From Metabacillus litoralis (lineage in GTDB: Bacteria; Bacillota; Bacilli; Bacillales; Bacillaceae), in the NCBI RefSeq assembly GCF_020524045.1, contig NZ_JAIVKL010000011.1:1-64000 (forward strand): DNA of 64,000 bases, read 5' to 3'. Positions 8,592 through 18,143 of this stretch are shown here, in pieces. Positions within the stretch are counted from its first letter, which is position 1, and each line of letters begins with the position of its first letter. Under the pieces are notes generated by a model, which was not told where the DNA came from, searched no databases, and saw nothing but the letters and a program-made list of their open reading frames with translations. Position numbers and translations under genes: made by a program.

Positions 8592-9236
8592 ATGATCGTT
8601 AAGCAAATAATGAATCAAAATGTCATAACCTTAAATTCAAGTGATCCAATTCGATTGGCATTAGAAACAATGAAAATAAATAAAATACGGCACATTCCCA
8701 TTCTAACTGATGATGCTAAGTTAGTCGGTATTATAACTGAACGAGATGTAAAAGATGCCAGTCCATCTATTTTTCAACTTGAACTAAAGGAAGACTTTTT
8801 GAACGAACCGATAAAAACTGTGATGACAAATAATGTTGTGACAGGACATCCACTTGATTTTGTTGAAGAAGCTGCAGCTGTTTTAATGGAACATAAAATC
8901 GGGTGTTTACCAATTTTACAAAATGATATGTTAGTGGGGATGTTAACAGAAACAGATTTGCTTCACACTTTTGTAAAATTAACCGGTGGAGACCAACCCG
9001 CCTCACACATTGAAATAAAAGTTCCTAATAAAGCAGGAATGCTTGCCGAGGTCTCATCGATCTTTCGTCATAGAAAATTAAATATTTCTAGTGTACTTGT
9101 GTATCCTGATTCTGATAATCATTTTAAAATACTTGTTTTTAGAGTACAAACAATAAACGTAACCATGATTATTAATGATCTAAAAGCTGAAGGATATGAA
9201 GTTTTATGGCCTACGATCCCGGAGAGTTTAGAATGA
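8592..9236 (+). CDS. acuB: Acetoin utilization protein AcuB (CBS-ACT protein)
   Basis: AcuB has two CBS domains (about residues 1-60 and 70-130, e.g. MNQNVITLNSSDPIRLALET and GHPLDFVEEAAAVLMEHKIG). A C-terminal ACT domain starts at IEIKVPNKAGMLAEVSSIF, suggesting adenylate and/or amino-acid sensing. Its precise role in acetoin/acetate metabolism is unresolved even in B. subtilis. Two adjacent ATGs follow AGGAGG (8579-8584). The second, 8592, has 7-nt spacing and gives the B. subtilis length of 214. Its stop overlaps the acuC start (ATGA), implying translational coupling. Confidence 0.93.
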   Translation: MIVKQIMNQNVITLNSSDPIRLALETMKINKIRHIPILTDDAKLVGIITERDVKDASPSIFQLELKEDFLNEPIKTVMTNNVVTGHPLDFVEEAAAVLMEHKIGCLPILQNDMLVGMLTETDLLHTFVKLTGGDQPASHIEIKVPNKAGMLAEVSSIFRHRKLNISSVLVYPDSDNHFKILVFRVQTINVTMIINDLKAEGYEVLWPTIPESLE

Positions 9237-10393
9237 AAAGTAAAGATACAGCTTTTATTTATTCTCCTTTATTTCAGCAATATAAATTTAATAATGATCA
9301 TCCATTTAATCAGTTACGAGTGGAGCTTACGTATGATTTACTAAGAAAAATGAATGCAGTTAATGATCATGATATCGTAGCACCTAGAATGGCTACCATT
9401 GACGAACTAGCACTCGTTCATGATAGAAAATATATTCAGGCTGTTGAGCTAGCTGGACATGGAAAGCTTAATGAAGATGAAGCTCTGAACTACGGAATTG
9501 GTACAGAAGATACGCCAATTTTCTCAAATATGCATGAAGCAAGCTCACTGTTAGTCGGTGGTACATTAACCGCAGTAGATCTCGTCATGGAAGGGAAAGT
9601 TCTACATGCCGCTAACTTTGGCGGTGGTTTGCACCATGGATTTCGAGGAAAGGCATCAGGCTTTTGTATTTATAATGATAGCTCTGTTGCTATCCGTTAT
9701 ATGCAAGAAAAATATCACGCAAGAGTATTATATATTGATACAGACGCTCATCATGGTGATGGTGTGCAGTGGACATTTTATGATGACCCAAATGTATGTA
9801 CCTTATCAATCCATGAAACAGGAAGGTATTTATTCCCTGGAACAGGTAATATTACAGAACGAGGTGCTGGCAAAGGCTATGGGTATTCTTTTAACATACC
9901 TTTAGATGCCTTTACTGAGGATGAATCATGGCTTCATGCGTATAAAACCTCTATAGAAGAGGTAGCAGCGTTTTTTAAACCAGATGTCATTCTTACTCAA
10001 AATGGAGCTGATGCCCATTTTTATGATCCATTAACACATTTAGCAAGTACCATGAGCATATATCACGAAATTCCTAAAATCGCTCATGAAATAGCTCATA
10101 AGTATTGTAATGGTCGGTGGATTGCTGTTGGTGGCGGTGGATATGATATTTGGCGCGTGGTACCAAGGGCTTGGAGTTTAATTTGGCTTGAAATGAATAA
10201 CATTCCTGTTCCAAGTAATCTACCAGAAAATTGGATCAATCAATGGCAGAAACAAGCTCCAGTAACATTACCAACAAAATGGCATGATTCTGAAGGGATG
10301 TATAAACCCATTCCTAGAAAAGCAGAAATTGAAGAAAAAAACGCTTTAACAGTTGAAAAAGCATTGCACTCTATTCGTCCTTCAAAAGAATAA
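9233..10393 (+). CDS. acuC: AcuC, class I histone-deacetylase-like protein deacetylase
   Basis: AcuC removes the acetyl group from AcsA and restores activity; it acts in the cytosol as a zinc hydrolase. The 386-residue protein shows the arginase/HDAC fold signature GGGLHHG, then DTDAHHGDG, which supplies the metal-binding Asp and His, and GADAHFYDPL near the C-terminal side. The chosen ATG overlaps the acuB stop and follows GGAGAG. A longer reading frame exists, but it would begin inside acuB without a ribosome site. The operon ends in a strong terminator at 10482-10516. Confidence 0.95.
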   Translation: MKSKDTAFIYSPLFQQYKFNNDHPFNQLRVELTYDLLRKMNAVNDHDIVAPRMATIDELALVHDRKYIQAVELAGHGKLNEDEALNYGIGTEDTPIFSNMHEASSLLVGGTLTAVDLVMEGKVLHAANFGGGLHHGFRGKASGFCIYNDSSVAIRYMQEKYHARVLYIDTDAHHGDGVQWTFYDDPNVCTLSIHETGRYLFPGTGNITERGAGKGYGYSFNIPLDAFTEDESWLHAYKTSIEEVAAFFKPDVILTQNGADAHFYDPLTHLASTMSIYHEIPKIAHEIAHKYCNGRWIAVGGGGYDIWRVVPRAWSLIWLEMNNIPVPSNLPENWINQWQKQAPVTLPTKWHDSEGMYKPIPRKAEIEEKNALTVEKALHSIRPSKE

Positions 10394-10481
10394 ATATATG
10401 ATTTTAGAAAAATAAAATTCCGAACAAAGTTATAGTTTAGCTGAGTATATTTCATGATTGAAGCGAAAGCAACCTAAATTT

Positions 10482-10516
10482 AAAACGCTGTTGAATCCAA
10501 AATCAACAGCGTTTTT
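10482..10516. terminator. Terminator after acuABC
   Basis: AAAACGCTGTTGA pairs with TCAACAGCGTTTTTT. The T-run is on the plus strand, so it mainly serves acuC. The convergent gene ends 18 bp farther on. Confidence 0.88.
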
Positions 10517-10533
10517 TCATGTGATTACCCATG

Positions 10534-12414
10534 TTAAAACATATTGTTAATGTTATCATGTTGACGATTGGAAATGTTAGTCCTTTCATGAATGTTCATT
10601 AAGAAAGAGTATGAAAACACTAGCCCAATCACATATAATCCAACTGCTACATATGCAGGCAATAGATGAATAAAGGTTGTGTAGTCAATAACAAAGTGTA
10701 CAATTATACCAGCTAAAAATGCTGGAAGACCTCCGATAAACATACTCCACCAAACCCATTTATCTCCCTCGCGGAAACCCCACAATGACATCATCAAAAC
10801 GAGCAGACCCACACTTAATAGCGCACTTCCAAAACCCGCACGATCATGAGCGATAACAGGGATTAAAGCATCATTAAATTGATTAATCATTTCAGGTGGC
10901 ATACATAAATATTCTAAATCAGTTTTTACAAATACATTTGTCATACCTACATAGGAAATAATGACTCCTCCTATCATAAAGGAAAAACCTAATATGATAA
11001 ATGCAAGCTGACCAAATAAACTATATTTCCATGCTTTGTGGTTGAACTCATTTTTAGACTTAGGGGTATGTACTACACCCTTAGTTCTACTATAACCTAA
11101 GATAAAAAGAGGTAACAATACTAACCAAAATAATCCATGTAACCAATCGAAATAACCATAACCTATAAACATTAGTATGCCTAAAAACCCAGTAATACCG
11201 CCAATATTTATTGCTTTTCTACACCAGTGAATTCCATTTCTTACCCCATTTTTAGCAAGTTGCATATATAAAATCCCACCAGATATCATCGTACCTGCTA
11301 AAGTCATGCGATCATGGGCCATAAAAAACAAAATAAATTCATTAAAATCAACTATTTCATTTCTTGAAATACCAAGAAATGCTTCGTCATAAGGTAAAAT
11401 TACTCTTGTTATACTAAATAGCAGTGCTAAAATTCCGCCAATCAAAATACAAAAACCAAATAACCAATACCAAACCCAGCCTGGATACGTTTGATCTGAA
11501 GTTTTGCTAAACTTATTATCAATTAGCTCGTTTATTCTTTTCGGCAATCCTGGACCTGATGAGACATAACCACCTGAGAGCATGATCAAGGTTGCTCCCT
11601 CATCTAAATAATTTATAGCGTCTTGTGGTTCATTAACCCCACCAGAAACGATTACGGGGAAATCTCTAGATTTCAATGAATATATGATACTTAAAGCTTG
11701 ATTAATAAAGACGGCATCTACTTCTCTATCATTATCAAGTAAAATACCAGCTATACTCTCTTCCATCACTAGCTCTAAAAAGTGATTTTTAAAACGGTGA
11801 AATTGCTTAGGAGATATAGCAAGGAAAAGAGGAGAACAATCAATATTTGTCTTTAATTGCAGTAGTGCTTCTTTATCTAGGGTTTCTGTATACTCTACAG
11901 TAAAAGCATCGCCAAACGGACTCAATTTCTTAGTCATTTCTAGTAATTCAGTATAACTACCCTTCAGGCGAATAAATTTACTTATTGAAACATGAGCATA
12001 TTGCTCTAATTTATTTGCTGTTTTTTGATAGCCTAGTGATTCTTCTACTTCAGGAAACACAATATGACATTTTTCATCACTTTTATAGTAAGGTTTTACA
12101 TTGGGATTTTGTGGTTTGATTGTAACAGGACCAATTTCTATAAAACTAAACCCTAAATTGGCGAAAGCTTTTGTTCCTGATAAATTTGGATCGACCTTAC
12201 CACTTAATCCTACTGGAGATGATAATGTCAGACTTCCAATGGTTACCTTGTTATTAAGTGATGGATTCATATGACCTAAAAAACGGATAAGGTGATTTCC
12301 ACCTGGAATTGTTGAAATAGCGTTCATTCCCTTATGAATAAATTCTCTTCCAATATGACCAGGCAAATTCGATACTATATGCTTAAATACGGTGTGATAT
12401 GACCAATCAGGCAT
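10534..12414 (-). CDS. PyrD-like TIM-barrel protein fused to a duplicated membrane domain
   Basis: The 626-residue protein (start at 12414, after AGGAAGGAG) joins two parts. Residues about 1-305 resemble class 2 dihydroorotate dehydrogenase: PVGLSGKVDPNLSGTKAFAN, then GFSFIEIGPVTIKPQ, and near the end VSGGVNEPQDAINYLDEGAT and GPGLPKRIN, the FMN phosphate-binding region. The Asn-Val-Ser-Ser-Pro-Asn active-site segment of PyrD is not visible. Residues about 310-626 hold roughly eight membrane segments as two similar halves, each with a FMAHDR or IAHDR motif after an acidic loop. It sits between acuC and ccpA, where B. subtilis has the motPS genes. A flavin-dependent membrane redox role is possible but unproven; orotate synthesis seems unlikely. 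Confidence 0.75.
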   Translation of the reverse strand: MPDWSYHTVFKHIVSNLPGHIGREFIHKGMNAISTIPGGNHLIRFLGHMNPSLNNKVTIGSLTLSSPVGLSGKVDPNLSGTKAFANLGFSFIEIGPVTIKPQNPNVKPYYKSDEKCHIVFPEVEESLGYQKTANKLEQYAHVSISKFIRLKGSYTELLEMTKKLSPFGDAFTVEYTETLDKEALLQLKTNIDCSPLFLAISPKQFHRFKNHFLELVMEESIAGILLDNDREVDAVFINQALSIIYSLKSRDFPVIVSGGVNEPQDAINYLDEGATLIMLSGGYVSSGPGLPKRINELIDNKFSKTSDQTYPGWVWYWLFGFCILIGGILALLFSITRVILPYDEAFLGISRNEIVDFNEFILFFMAHDRMTLAGTMISGGILYMQLAKNGVRNGIHWCRKAINIGGITGFLGILMFIGYGYFDWLHGLFWLVLLPLFILGYSRTKGVVHTPKSKNEFNHKAWKYSLFGQLAFIILGFSFMIGGVIISYVGMTNVFVKTDLEYLCMPPEMINQFNDALIPVIAHDRAGFGSALLSVGLLVLMMSLWGFREGDKWVWWSMFIGGLPAFLAGIIVHFVIDYTTFIHLLPAYVAVGLYVIGLVFSYSFLMNIHERTNISNRQHDNINNMF

Positions 12415-12596
12415 GTAGAAAAACTCCTTCCTATTACTTAATCCTAAAGTGGCGTTAGGACGCTTGCAATATATCTTAGGGGAGTAATGAATTCGTTTCA
12501 TTTGTCTGTAACGGAAATTAACAACAAATTTTAATAAAGCTTATAATTAAAATAGCATGAAAAATTGAGAACTTTTGTAAAATTTCAAATAATTAT

Positions 12597-12646
12597 GATA
12601 AAAAAAGCGAGCAAAACTGTAGTAAGTTCGCTCACTTCTTTTTATC
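12597..12646 (-). terminator. Terminator of ccpA
   Basis: On the minus strand GTGAGCGAAC pairs with GTTTTGCTCGC (with G-U pairs) and is followed by seven T. It lies just after the ccpA stop. Confidence 0.8.
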
Positions 12647-12662
12647 TGTATAATGACATCGT

Positions 12663-13667
12663 TTATTGTTTAGTTGATTGTCTGAATTCCATACGATGTG
12701 GTAATTCTACAATTTGATTATCTACTTCCTCTTTGTTCATTAACTTTGTAAGTAATCTCATTGAAACAGCACCTATATCATATGTTGGTTGTACTACTGT
12801 TGTTAGTTGTGGTCTTACCATCGTTGCAAGTCTAGTGTTATCGAAGCCAACAACTTCAAAATCATTTGGAATTGAATATTGACGATCTTGTGCTGCATGA
12901 ATAACTCCTAATGCCATTTCATCCGTACCAACGAAGATTGCAGTAGGTTTTTCTGAAAGCTCATCAATTCGCTCAAACGCTTCAATACCAGAATCATACG
13001 AATAATCACCTTCAATAATTAAATCGTCATTAAATGCAATGTTCGCATCTTCTAATGCACGTCGATATCCAACTGATTTTTTCAAGCGATTCACTGGCTC
13101 TTCTGCTGGTCCTTCAACATATGCAATTCGTTTGTGACCCTTTTCAATAAGCATGGAAATCACATCGTAAGCAGCTTGCTCATAATTGATGTTAACAGAT
13201 GGTGTTGTATTCGTTAAATCAATTGAAGCAGCCAACACGATTGGAACTGGAGAACGTTTAAATTGTTCAACTAACTCTTCTGTTACATTACCGCTCATGA
13301 AAACAATACCATCCACTTGCTTGCCTAGCATTGTATTTAAAAGATGTAGCTCTTTATCTTTGTTTTGATCCGAGTTGCTCAAGATAATGTTATATTTATA
13401 CATCGTTGCAATGTCTTCAATTCCACGTGCAAGTTCAGAGTAAAAGATACTTGATATATCTGGAATAATTACACCAACAGTTGTTGTCTTCTTACTAGCT
13501 AGACCACGTGCTACTGCATTTGGACGATAACCTAATCGGTCTATAGCATCAAGTACTTTTTTTCTAGTTGTTGGTTTTACATTTGGATTTCCATTAACTA
13601 CACGAGATACTGTAGCCATTGAAACATTAGCCTCACGGGCAACATCATATATAGTTACACTTGACAT
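12663..13667 (-). CDS. ccpA: Catabolite control protein A
   Basis: CcpA is the LacI/GalR-family global regulator of carbon catabolite control. With HPr-Ser46-P or Crh-P it binds cre sites. The 334-residue product begins with the LacI helix-turn-helix and hinge ([20 protein letters not shown], then [16 protein letters not shown], residues about 3-62). A periplasmic-binding-protein-like sensor domain follows ([20 protein letters not shown]). Length equals B. subtilis CcpA. The start follows AAGGAGTG. It is followed by its own terminator. The cre-like site between acsA and acuA is a likely local target. Confidence 0.96.
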   Translation of the reverse strand: MSSVTIYDVAREANVSMATVSRVVNGNPNVKPTTRKKVLDAIDRLGYRPNAVARGLASKKTTTVGVIIPDISSIFYSELARGIEDIATMYKYNIILSNSDQNKDKELHLLNTMLGKQVDGIVFMSGNVTEELVEQFKRSPVPIVLAASIDLTNTTPSVNINYEQAAYDVISMLIEKGHKRIAYVEGPAEEPVNRLKKSVGYRRALEDANIAFNDDLIIEGDYSYDSGIEAFERIDELSEKPTAIFVGTDEMALGVIHAAQDRQYSIPNDFEVVGFDNTRLATMVRPQLTTVVQPTYDIGAVSMRLLTKLMNKEEVDNQIVELPHRMEFRQSTKQ

Positions 13668-13960
13668 TTAAAACACTCCTTCTATTACACTCAATACATT
13701 TTGTAAAATGTTATTTTCATTCCGTATGTAAAGTTTGTTGACTTATGTCTAAAAATAAAACTTTTTCTCAGTCTATGTAAATAATCATACGATACTCTAA
13801 AAACGTCTGCAATCTATTTCAGCTGTTTTTTACGTTGTTATTGCATATTTTGTTTATTTATTCACAATTTCATATTAAATCATTAAAAATCCATTACCAT
13901 GATACTAGTTTATAGAATCATTTTGCCTAAATGTACCACATATCTATACATAAATAAAAT

Positions 13961-13990
13961 AAGAGGCTAACAATTTGTTAGCCTCTAGAA
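13961..13990 (-). terminator. Terminator of aroA
   Basis: AGAGGCTAACAA (13962-13973) pairs with TTGTTAGCCTCT. Read on the minus strand it is followed by TTATTTTATTTAT, just after the aroA stop. Confidence 0.85.
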
Positions 13991-14009
13991 CTTTTTTATC
14001 ACATCATGA

Positions 14010-15086
14010 TTATGCTTTTACTTTTACTAAATGCTTTAATTCAGTCATGAATGTATCGAATTGATCGAAATCCATTTGTTGAGCCGAATCTGATAAAGCA
14101 ACAGCTGGATCAGGATGGACCTCTGCCATTACACCATCCGCACCAATTGCAAGTGCAGCTTTTGCTGTTGGTACAAGTAAATCTCTTCTACCTGTTGAAT
14201 GTGTTACATCAACAAATACTGGTAAATGAGTTTCTTGTTTTAAGATAGGAACAGCAGAAATATCTAATGTATTTCTTGTTGCACGCTCATAAGTACGAAT
14301 TCCACGCTCACATAAGATAATCTGATCGTTACCTTGTGAAATGATATATTCTGCTGCATTGATAAATTCATCAATTGTAGCAGCAAGACCACGTTTTAAT
14401 AGTACTGGTTTACGTACAGCACCAGCAGCTTTCAATAATTCAAAGTTTTGCATGTTTCTAGCACCAATTTGAATAATATCTACATAATCTAACGCTGTTT
14501 CAATATCAGCTGGGTTGACAATTTCACTTATGATGGCTAAGCCGTATTCATCCCCAACTCTTCTCAGAATTTTCAGACCTTCAAGGCCAAGACCTTGGAA
14601 ATCATATGGACTTGTACGTGGTTTGTAAGCACCGCCACGAAGAATTTTAATTCCTTGCTTCTTCGCTTGCTCTGCTACTGCTGCAACCTGCTCATAGCTT
14701 TCTACTGCACAAGGACCAACGATAAAGGATTGATTGCCATCTCCGATTCTAACACCGTTCACTTCAACGATTGTATCTTCAGGTTTTTTCTTACGTGATA
14801 CTAATAATGCTTTACTATGATCATCTTCTTGTAATTCTAAGCCAGCTTTAAAAATTTCTTTGAAAATATGTTGTAAAGTTGAGTTTTCGAATGGGCCATC
14901 GTTAAATTCTTTAATGCTGTTTAACATTTTTCGCTCGCGAACAGGATCGTAACGATGTACACCTTGTGCCTCTTTCGCTTTACCAATCTCCTGAACAACT
15001 CTTCCTCGTTCATTAATTAGCTTTAAAATCTGTAAATTAATCTCATCTGCTCTCTCTCTTAATGCTTCTAATTCTGCATTACTCAT
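14010..15086 (-). CDS. aroA: Bifunctional chorismate mutase / DAHP synthase
   Basis: This enzyme condenses phosphoenolpyruvate with erythrose-4-phosphate, the first shikimate step. Its N-terminal AroQ-type chorismate mutase domain (about residues 1-90, [20 protein letters not shown]) acts as catalytic and feedback-sensing module. The DAHP synthase (KDSA-like) domain spans about 105-358 with [29 protein letters not shown] and [12 protein letters not shown]. The ATG at 15086 follows AAAGGATGAG and gives 358 residues, identical in length to B. subtilis AroA; a longer frame upstream lacks a ribosome site. It lies upstream of ccpA on the same strand, but a terminator separates them. Confidence 0.96.
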   Translation of the reverse strand: MSNAELEALRERADEINLQILKLINERGRVVQEIGKAKEAQGVHRYDPVRERKMLNSIKEFNDGPFENSTLQHIFKEIFKAGLELQEDDHSKALLVSRKKKPEDTIVEVNGVRIGDGNQSFIVGPCAVESYEQVAAVAEQAKKQGIKILRGGAYKPRTSPYDFQGLGLEGLKILRRVGDEYGLAIISEIVNPADIETALDYVDIIQIGARNMQNFELLKAAGAVRKPVLLKRGLAATIDEFINAAEYIISQGNDQIILCERGIRTYERATRNTLDISAVPILKQETHLPVFVDVTHSTGRRDLLVPTAKAALAIGADGVMAEVHPDPAVALSDSAQQMDFDQFDTFMTELKHLVKVKA

Positions 15087-15136
15087 CTGTCTCATCCTTT
15101 CGCATAAAAAATAGTAGATCTGCCAACCATACACCA

Positions 15137-15570
15137 CTTATAAATGAACTAAGAAGTTATAGATTAATAATCTTTCTTGATGAACTACACTGTAGCTAGA
15201 CAATGTTTTCTTTATCATTCACTGAAAGTATGGTACATTTTCTATAATTAGTTGTAATTATAAACGATAAAATTGAGATTGTCATTAAAAACTTTAACAT
15301 TTAAACGCTTTTAAGCAGTAAAGCATCTAGATGTAACATTTTTCTCCAAACTTAACTGCATTCCAAGTAATAATTGGATAGTTTATAGTATTCTGTTAAA
15401 CCTATTGTTCAGTTTCTTCAATAAGGAGCACCGTTCCTATTAAGGCAACCTATTATGCCTCCTATTGATTAGCTTTTCAACCAACAATTTGCTTTAACAT
15501 AGACTTAATTATATATGATGTACTTAAATTAATAAACCAACATGACATCTATTGAAGAAAGGTGTAAAAA
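15137..15570. other. aroA/ftsA-like divergent intergenic region
   Basis: No gene was found. The region separates divergent starts and must hold both promoters, though no clear consensus pair was recognised. Its right half is a decayed family-B repeat (15391-15506). Confidence 0.6.
15391..15506 (+). repeat. Family B repeat, degenerate copy
   Basis: It starts TTCTGTTAAACCTATTGTTC and ends CCAACAATTTGCTTTAACAT. These match the two ends of the family-B element at 836-1021 but surround a shorter, AT-rich core. Confidence 0.55.
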
Positions 15571-17715
15571 ATGAATAACAAAGACCTTACATTTGCTCTG
15601 GATATTGGGACTAGATCTGTCGTGGGTTTAATTCTAAAAGAAGAAGACGGCTTTTATTACATTGTTGATACTGTAATAAAGGAACATGATAAACGAGCAA
15701 TGCTTGATGGACAAATTCATGATGTATTGGCTGTTGCGAATGTTATCTTGTCAATAAAAAATGACCTTGAACAAGTACACGGACCGCTAAATAAAGTATG
15801 TGTTGCAGCTGCAGGCCGTGCGCTAAAGACTGAAAGAGCAAAGGTTAATATAGAAATAATGGGCAAACCAATGATACAAAAGGAAGATATTCTACATCTA
15901 GAGTTAATGGCTGTTCAAATAGCTCAAAAGCAATTAGCTGAGAAATATGATAGTGATCGTGCACACAATTATGATTGTGTTGGATACTCTGTTCTTCATT
16001 ATCATTTAGATAATGAGGAAATCGGAAGTTTAATAGATCAGCAAGGTGAGAAAGCTTCTGTCGAAATAATTGCTACATTTTTACCTAAGGTTGTTGTTGA
16101 GTCTTTACTTGCTGCACTAAATAGAGCTGGTCTAGAAATGGAAGCACTTACTCTAGAACCAATTGCTGCCATTAACGTGTTAATTCCAGCATCAATGAGA
16201 AGATTAAACGTGGCTCTTGTTGATATTGGTGCAGGTACTTCTGATATTGCGATTACTGACTTAGGTACGATTATTTCCTACGGTATGGTTCCTATTGCAG
16301 GAGATGAAATTACAGAAGCTGTTTCAGATGAATTTTTATTAGATTTTCCAAAAGCAGAAGATGCAAAAAGACAGTTAACATCTCAAGAAACCATTACTAT
16401 AACTGATATATTGGGATTTGAAACTGAAATACCGAGTGAAGAAGCAATAGATAAAATATCTCCTGCTATTGATAAGTTAGCTAATGCTATTAAAGATGAA
16501 TTATTGCTATTAAATAATGGGACAGCTCCTAAGGCAGTTATGCTTGTTGGAGGAGGCAGTTTAACACCTATGCTTCCACAGAAATTAGCGTCACTACTTC
16601 ATTTACCAGAAAATCGAGTAGCGATAAGGGGCATTGATGCAATTAATCAATTAAAGCTAGCCGATCATGTTCACAAAGGACCAGAGTTAGTCACACCAAT
16701 TGGAATTGCTGTTTCTTCCAAACAAAACCCAATACAATATATTAGTGTAAAAGTAAATGATCGTGCAGTAAGGCTTTTTCATATGAAAACATTGACGATA
16801 GCTGATAGCCTTTTAGCTTCGGGTATACAATTAAGTAAACTATATGGAAAACCAGGAATGGCAATCATGGTTGAAGTTAATGGACAATCCATTACTATTC
16901 CAGGTAATCATGGGACATCACCGATCATTATGCATAACAATAGCATCTGTTCCCTAGATGATGAAATTAAACATGGAGATTCCATTATTGTCAAGAACGG
17001 TCAAAATGGAACTGATCCAGTTGTGCCAATCTCACAAATTTTAGATGAAATACCTACTAAATCCATTTCAGTGAATGGAGAAATTTATACGATTCACGCT
17101 AAAATTCTTCTTAATAATCAAGAATCACATGCTGAGAAGATATTAGCTGATCGTGATAGAGTTACTTGCTGGATACCAAAAACAATTGAGGAATTTCTTG
17201 AACAAGTTAAATTACAGAAAAAGCTTACAGAAATTCAATCATTTTCTATTAGAATAGATGAAGCAATTGTACCTCTAGATACTTTTTCAGGTAAAATTTA
17301 TAAAAACGGCCTACAAACAACGAAAAAAGCAAATTTAGAAAACGGGGATATACTTGACATTAAACCGACGAAATCACCGACTCTTGAAGAGTTTGTGAAA
17401 GAAACAAACATGACGCTTTCTCAATCTTTACCGATTACCTTTAACGAAAAATCGATCACACTTGAAAAATCGATCACAAATTTTTATCGAAATGATACTC
17501 TTTTATCATATAAGGATGTTTTACAAAACGGAGATAGATTAACAACAAAAAAGAAAGCAATTGAACCATTTATCTTTCAAGATATATTTACTGCAATTGA
17601 TATTGATATACCTACCTCGGGTAATAGTAAATTTATATTATTAAAAAATGATCAAGAAGTAAGTTTTCATGAACCTTTATCACCAGGAGATAACCTGTCT
17701 ATCAAATGGCTATAA
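15571..17715 (+). CDS. FtsA-like actin-fold ATPase with long beta-rich C-terminal extension
   Basis: The 714-residue protein begins with an FtsA/PilM-type actin-fold domain (about 1-345). It has the phosphate-1 loop FALDIGTRSVVGLI, an SHS2-type insertion, the phosphate-2 loop ALVDIGAGTSDIAI and the adenosine loop VMLVGGGSLTPMLPQ. The remaining about 370 residues contain repeated short patterns of the form V-x-V-N-G then an aliphatic-G-D-x-I-x-I ending (HGDSIIV, ENGDILDI, QNGDRLTT, SPGDNLSI). This suggests tandem small beta modules. Canonical FtsA is about 420-440 residues with a C-terminal amphipathic helix, which is absent here. It is monocistronic, starts after AAAGGTG and ends at a bidirectional terminator. 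Related long FtsA-like proteins occur in other Bacillus; their function is unknown to me. Confidence 0.8.
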   Translation: MNNKDLTFALDIGTRSVVGLILKEEDGFYYIVDTVIKEHDKRAMLDGQIHDVLAVANVILSIKNDLEQVHGPLNKVCVAAAGRALKTERAKVNIEIMGKPMIQKEDILHLELMAVQIAQKQLAEKYDSDRAHNYDCVGYSVLHYHLDNEEIGSLIDQQGEKASVEIIATFLPKVVVESLLAALNRAGLEMEALTLEPIAAINVLIPASMRRLNVALVDIGAGTSDIAITDLGTIISYGMVPIAGDEITEAVSDEFLLDFPKAEDAKRQLTSQETITITDILGFETEIPSEEAIDKISPAIDKLANAIKDELLLLNNGTAPKAVMLVGGGSLTPMLPQKLASLLHLPENRVAIRGIDAINQLKLADHVHKGPELVTPIGIAVSSKQNPIQYISVKVNDRAVRLFHMKTLTIADSLLASGIQLSKLYGKPGMAIMVEVNGQSITIPGNHGTSPIIMHNNSICSLDDEIKHGDSIIVKNGQNGTDPVVPISQILDEIPTKSISVNGEIYTIHAKILLNNQESHAEKILADRDRVTCWIPKTIEEFLEQVKLQKKLTEIQSFSIRIDEAIVPLDTFSGKIYKNGLQTTKKANLENGDILDIKPTKSPTLEEFVKETNMTLSQSLPITFNEKSITLEKSITNFYRNDTLLSYKDVLQNGDRLTTKKKAIEPFIFQDIFTAIDIDIPTSGNSKFILLKNDQEVSFHEPLSPGDNLSIKWL

Positions 17716-17737
17716 AGAAAGAAGCCAGAAACCTGAT

Positions 17738-17776
17738 CTAAAAAAGTGTCTACCCAATAGGATAGACACTTTTTTT
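17738..17776. terminator. Bidirectional terminator, ftsA-like gene / ytxJ
   Basis: AAAAAAGTGTCTA pairs with TAGACACTTTTTT between two convergent genes; there are A/T runs on both flanks. Confidence 0.9.
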
Positions 17777-17777
17777 A

Positions 17778-18107
17778 TTATTCACTAATTGCTTTATTTA
17801 AGGTATCACTTGTAATTTTCCAATGTGATGTGTTCCATGTAACTGTTTTGTCTTTAAATAATAATGCTTGTGGTGATTCATGCTTAATATTAAAATTCTC
17901 TGCGATATGATTTGAAAGTGGGCGAGAATCTTGAACATGAAGGTGATATGTAGGGAACTCATCATGTTTATCAGCAAATTGTTGATATTCTTCATAAGCA
18001 GCCTGACTAATTGGACATGTTAAGCTATTCTTTAAGAATAAAAATTGATCATGCTTTGTTAGTAGCTCTTCAAATTCTTCTACTGTTTGAATTGTTTTTG
18101 TACTCAT
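17778..18107 (-). CDS. ytxJ: YtxJ/BrxC, bacillithiol-linked thioredoxin-like protein
   Basis: This is a small (109-residue) thioredoxin-fold protein of the monothiol bacilliredoxin type. The active-site region reads LTCPISQAAYEEY, giving a C-P-I-S motif with a single Cys. It is thought to remove bacillithiol from S-bacillithiolated proteins under oxidative stress. The ATG at 18107 is preceded by AGGGTG at proper distance; a GTG three codons upstream is less likely. It is the last gene of ytxGHJ, starting 37 bp downstream of ytxH, and should share its general-stress promoter. Confidence 0.88.
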   Translation of the reverse strand: MSTKTIQTVEEFEELLTKHDQFLFLKNSLTCPISQAAYEEYQQFADKHDEFPTYHLHVQDSRPLSNHIAENFNIKHESPQALLFKDKTVTWNTSHWKITSDTLNKAISE

Positions 18108-18143
18108 ATTTTTCACCCTTCAATATAAGAAAGTAAGAATGCA

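Noticed and set aside
15137-15390. Regulatory RNA upstream of aroA
   Set aside because: The 250-bp AT-rich stretch shows no recognisable leader structure or terminator/antiterminator pair.
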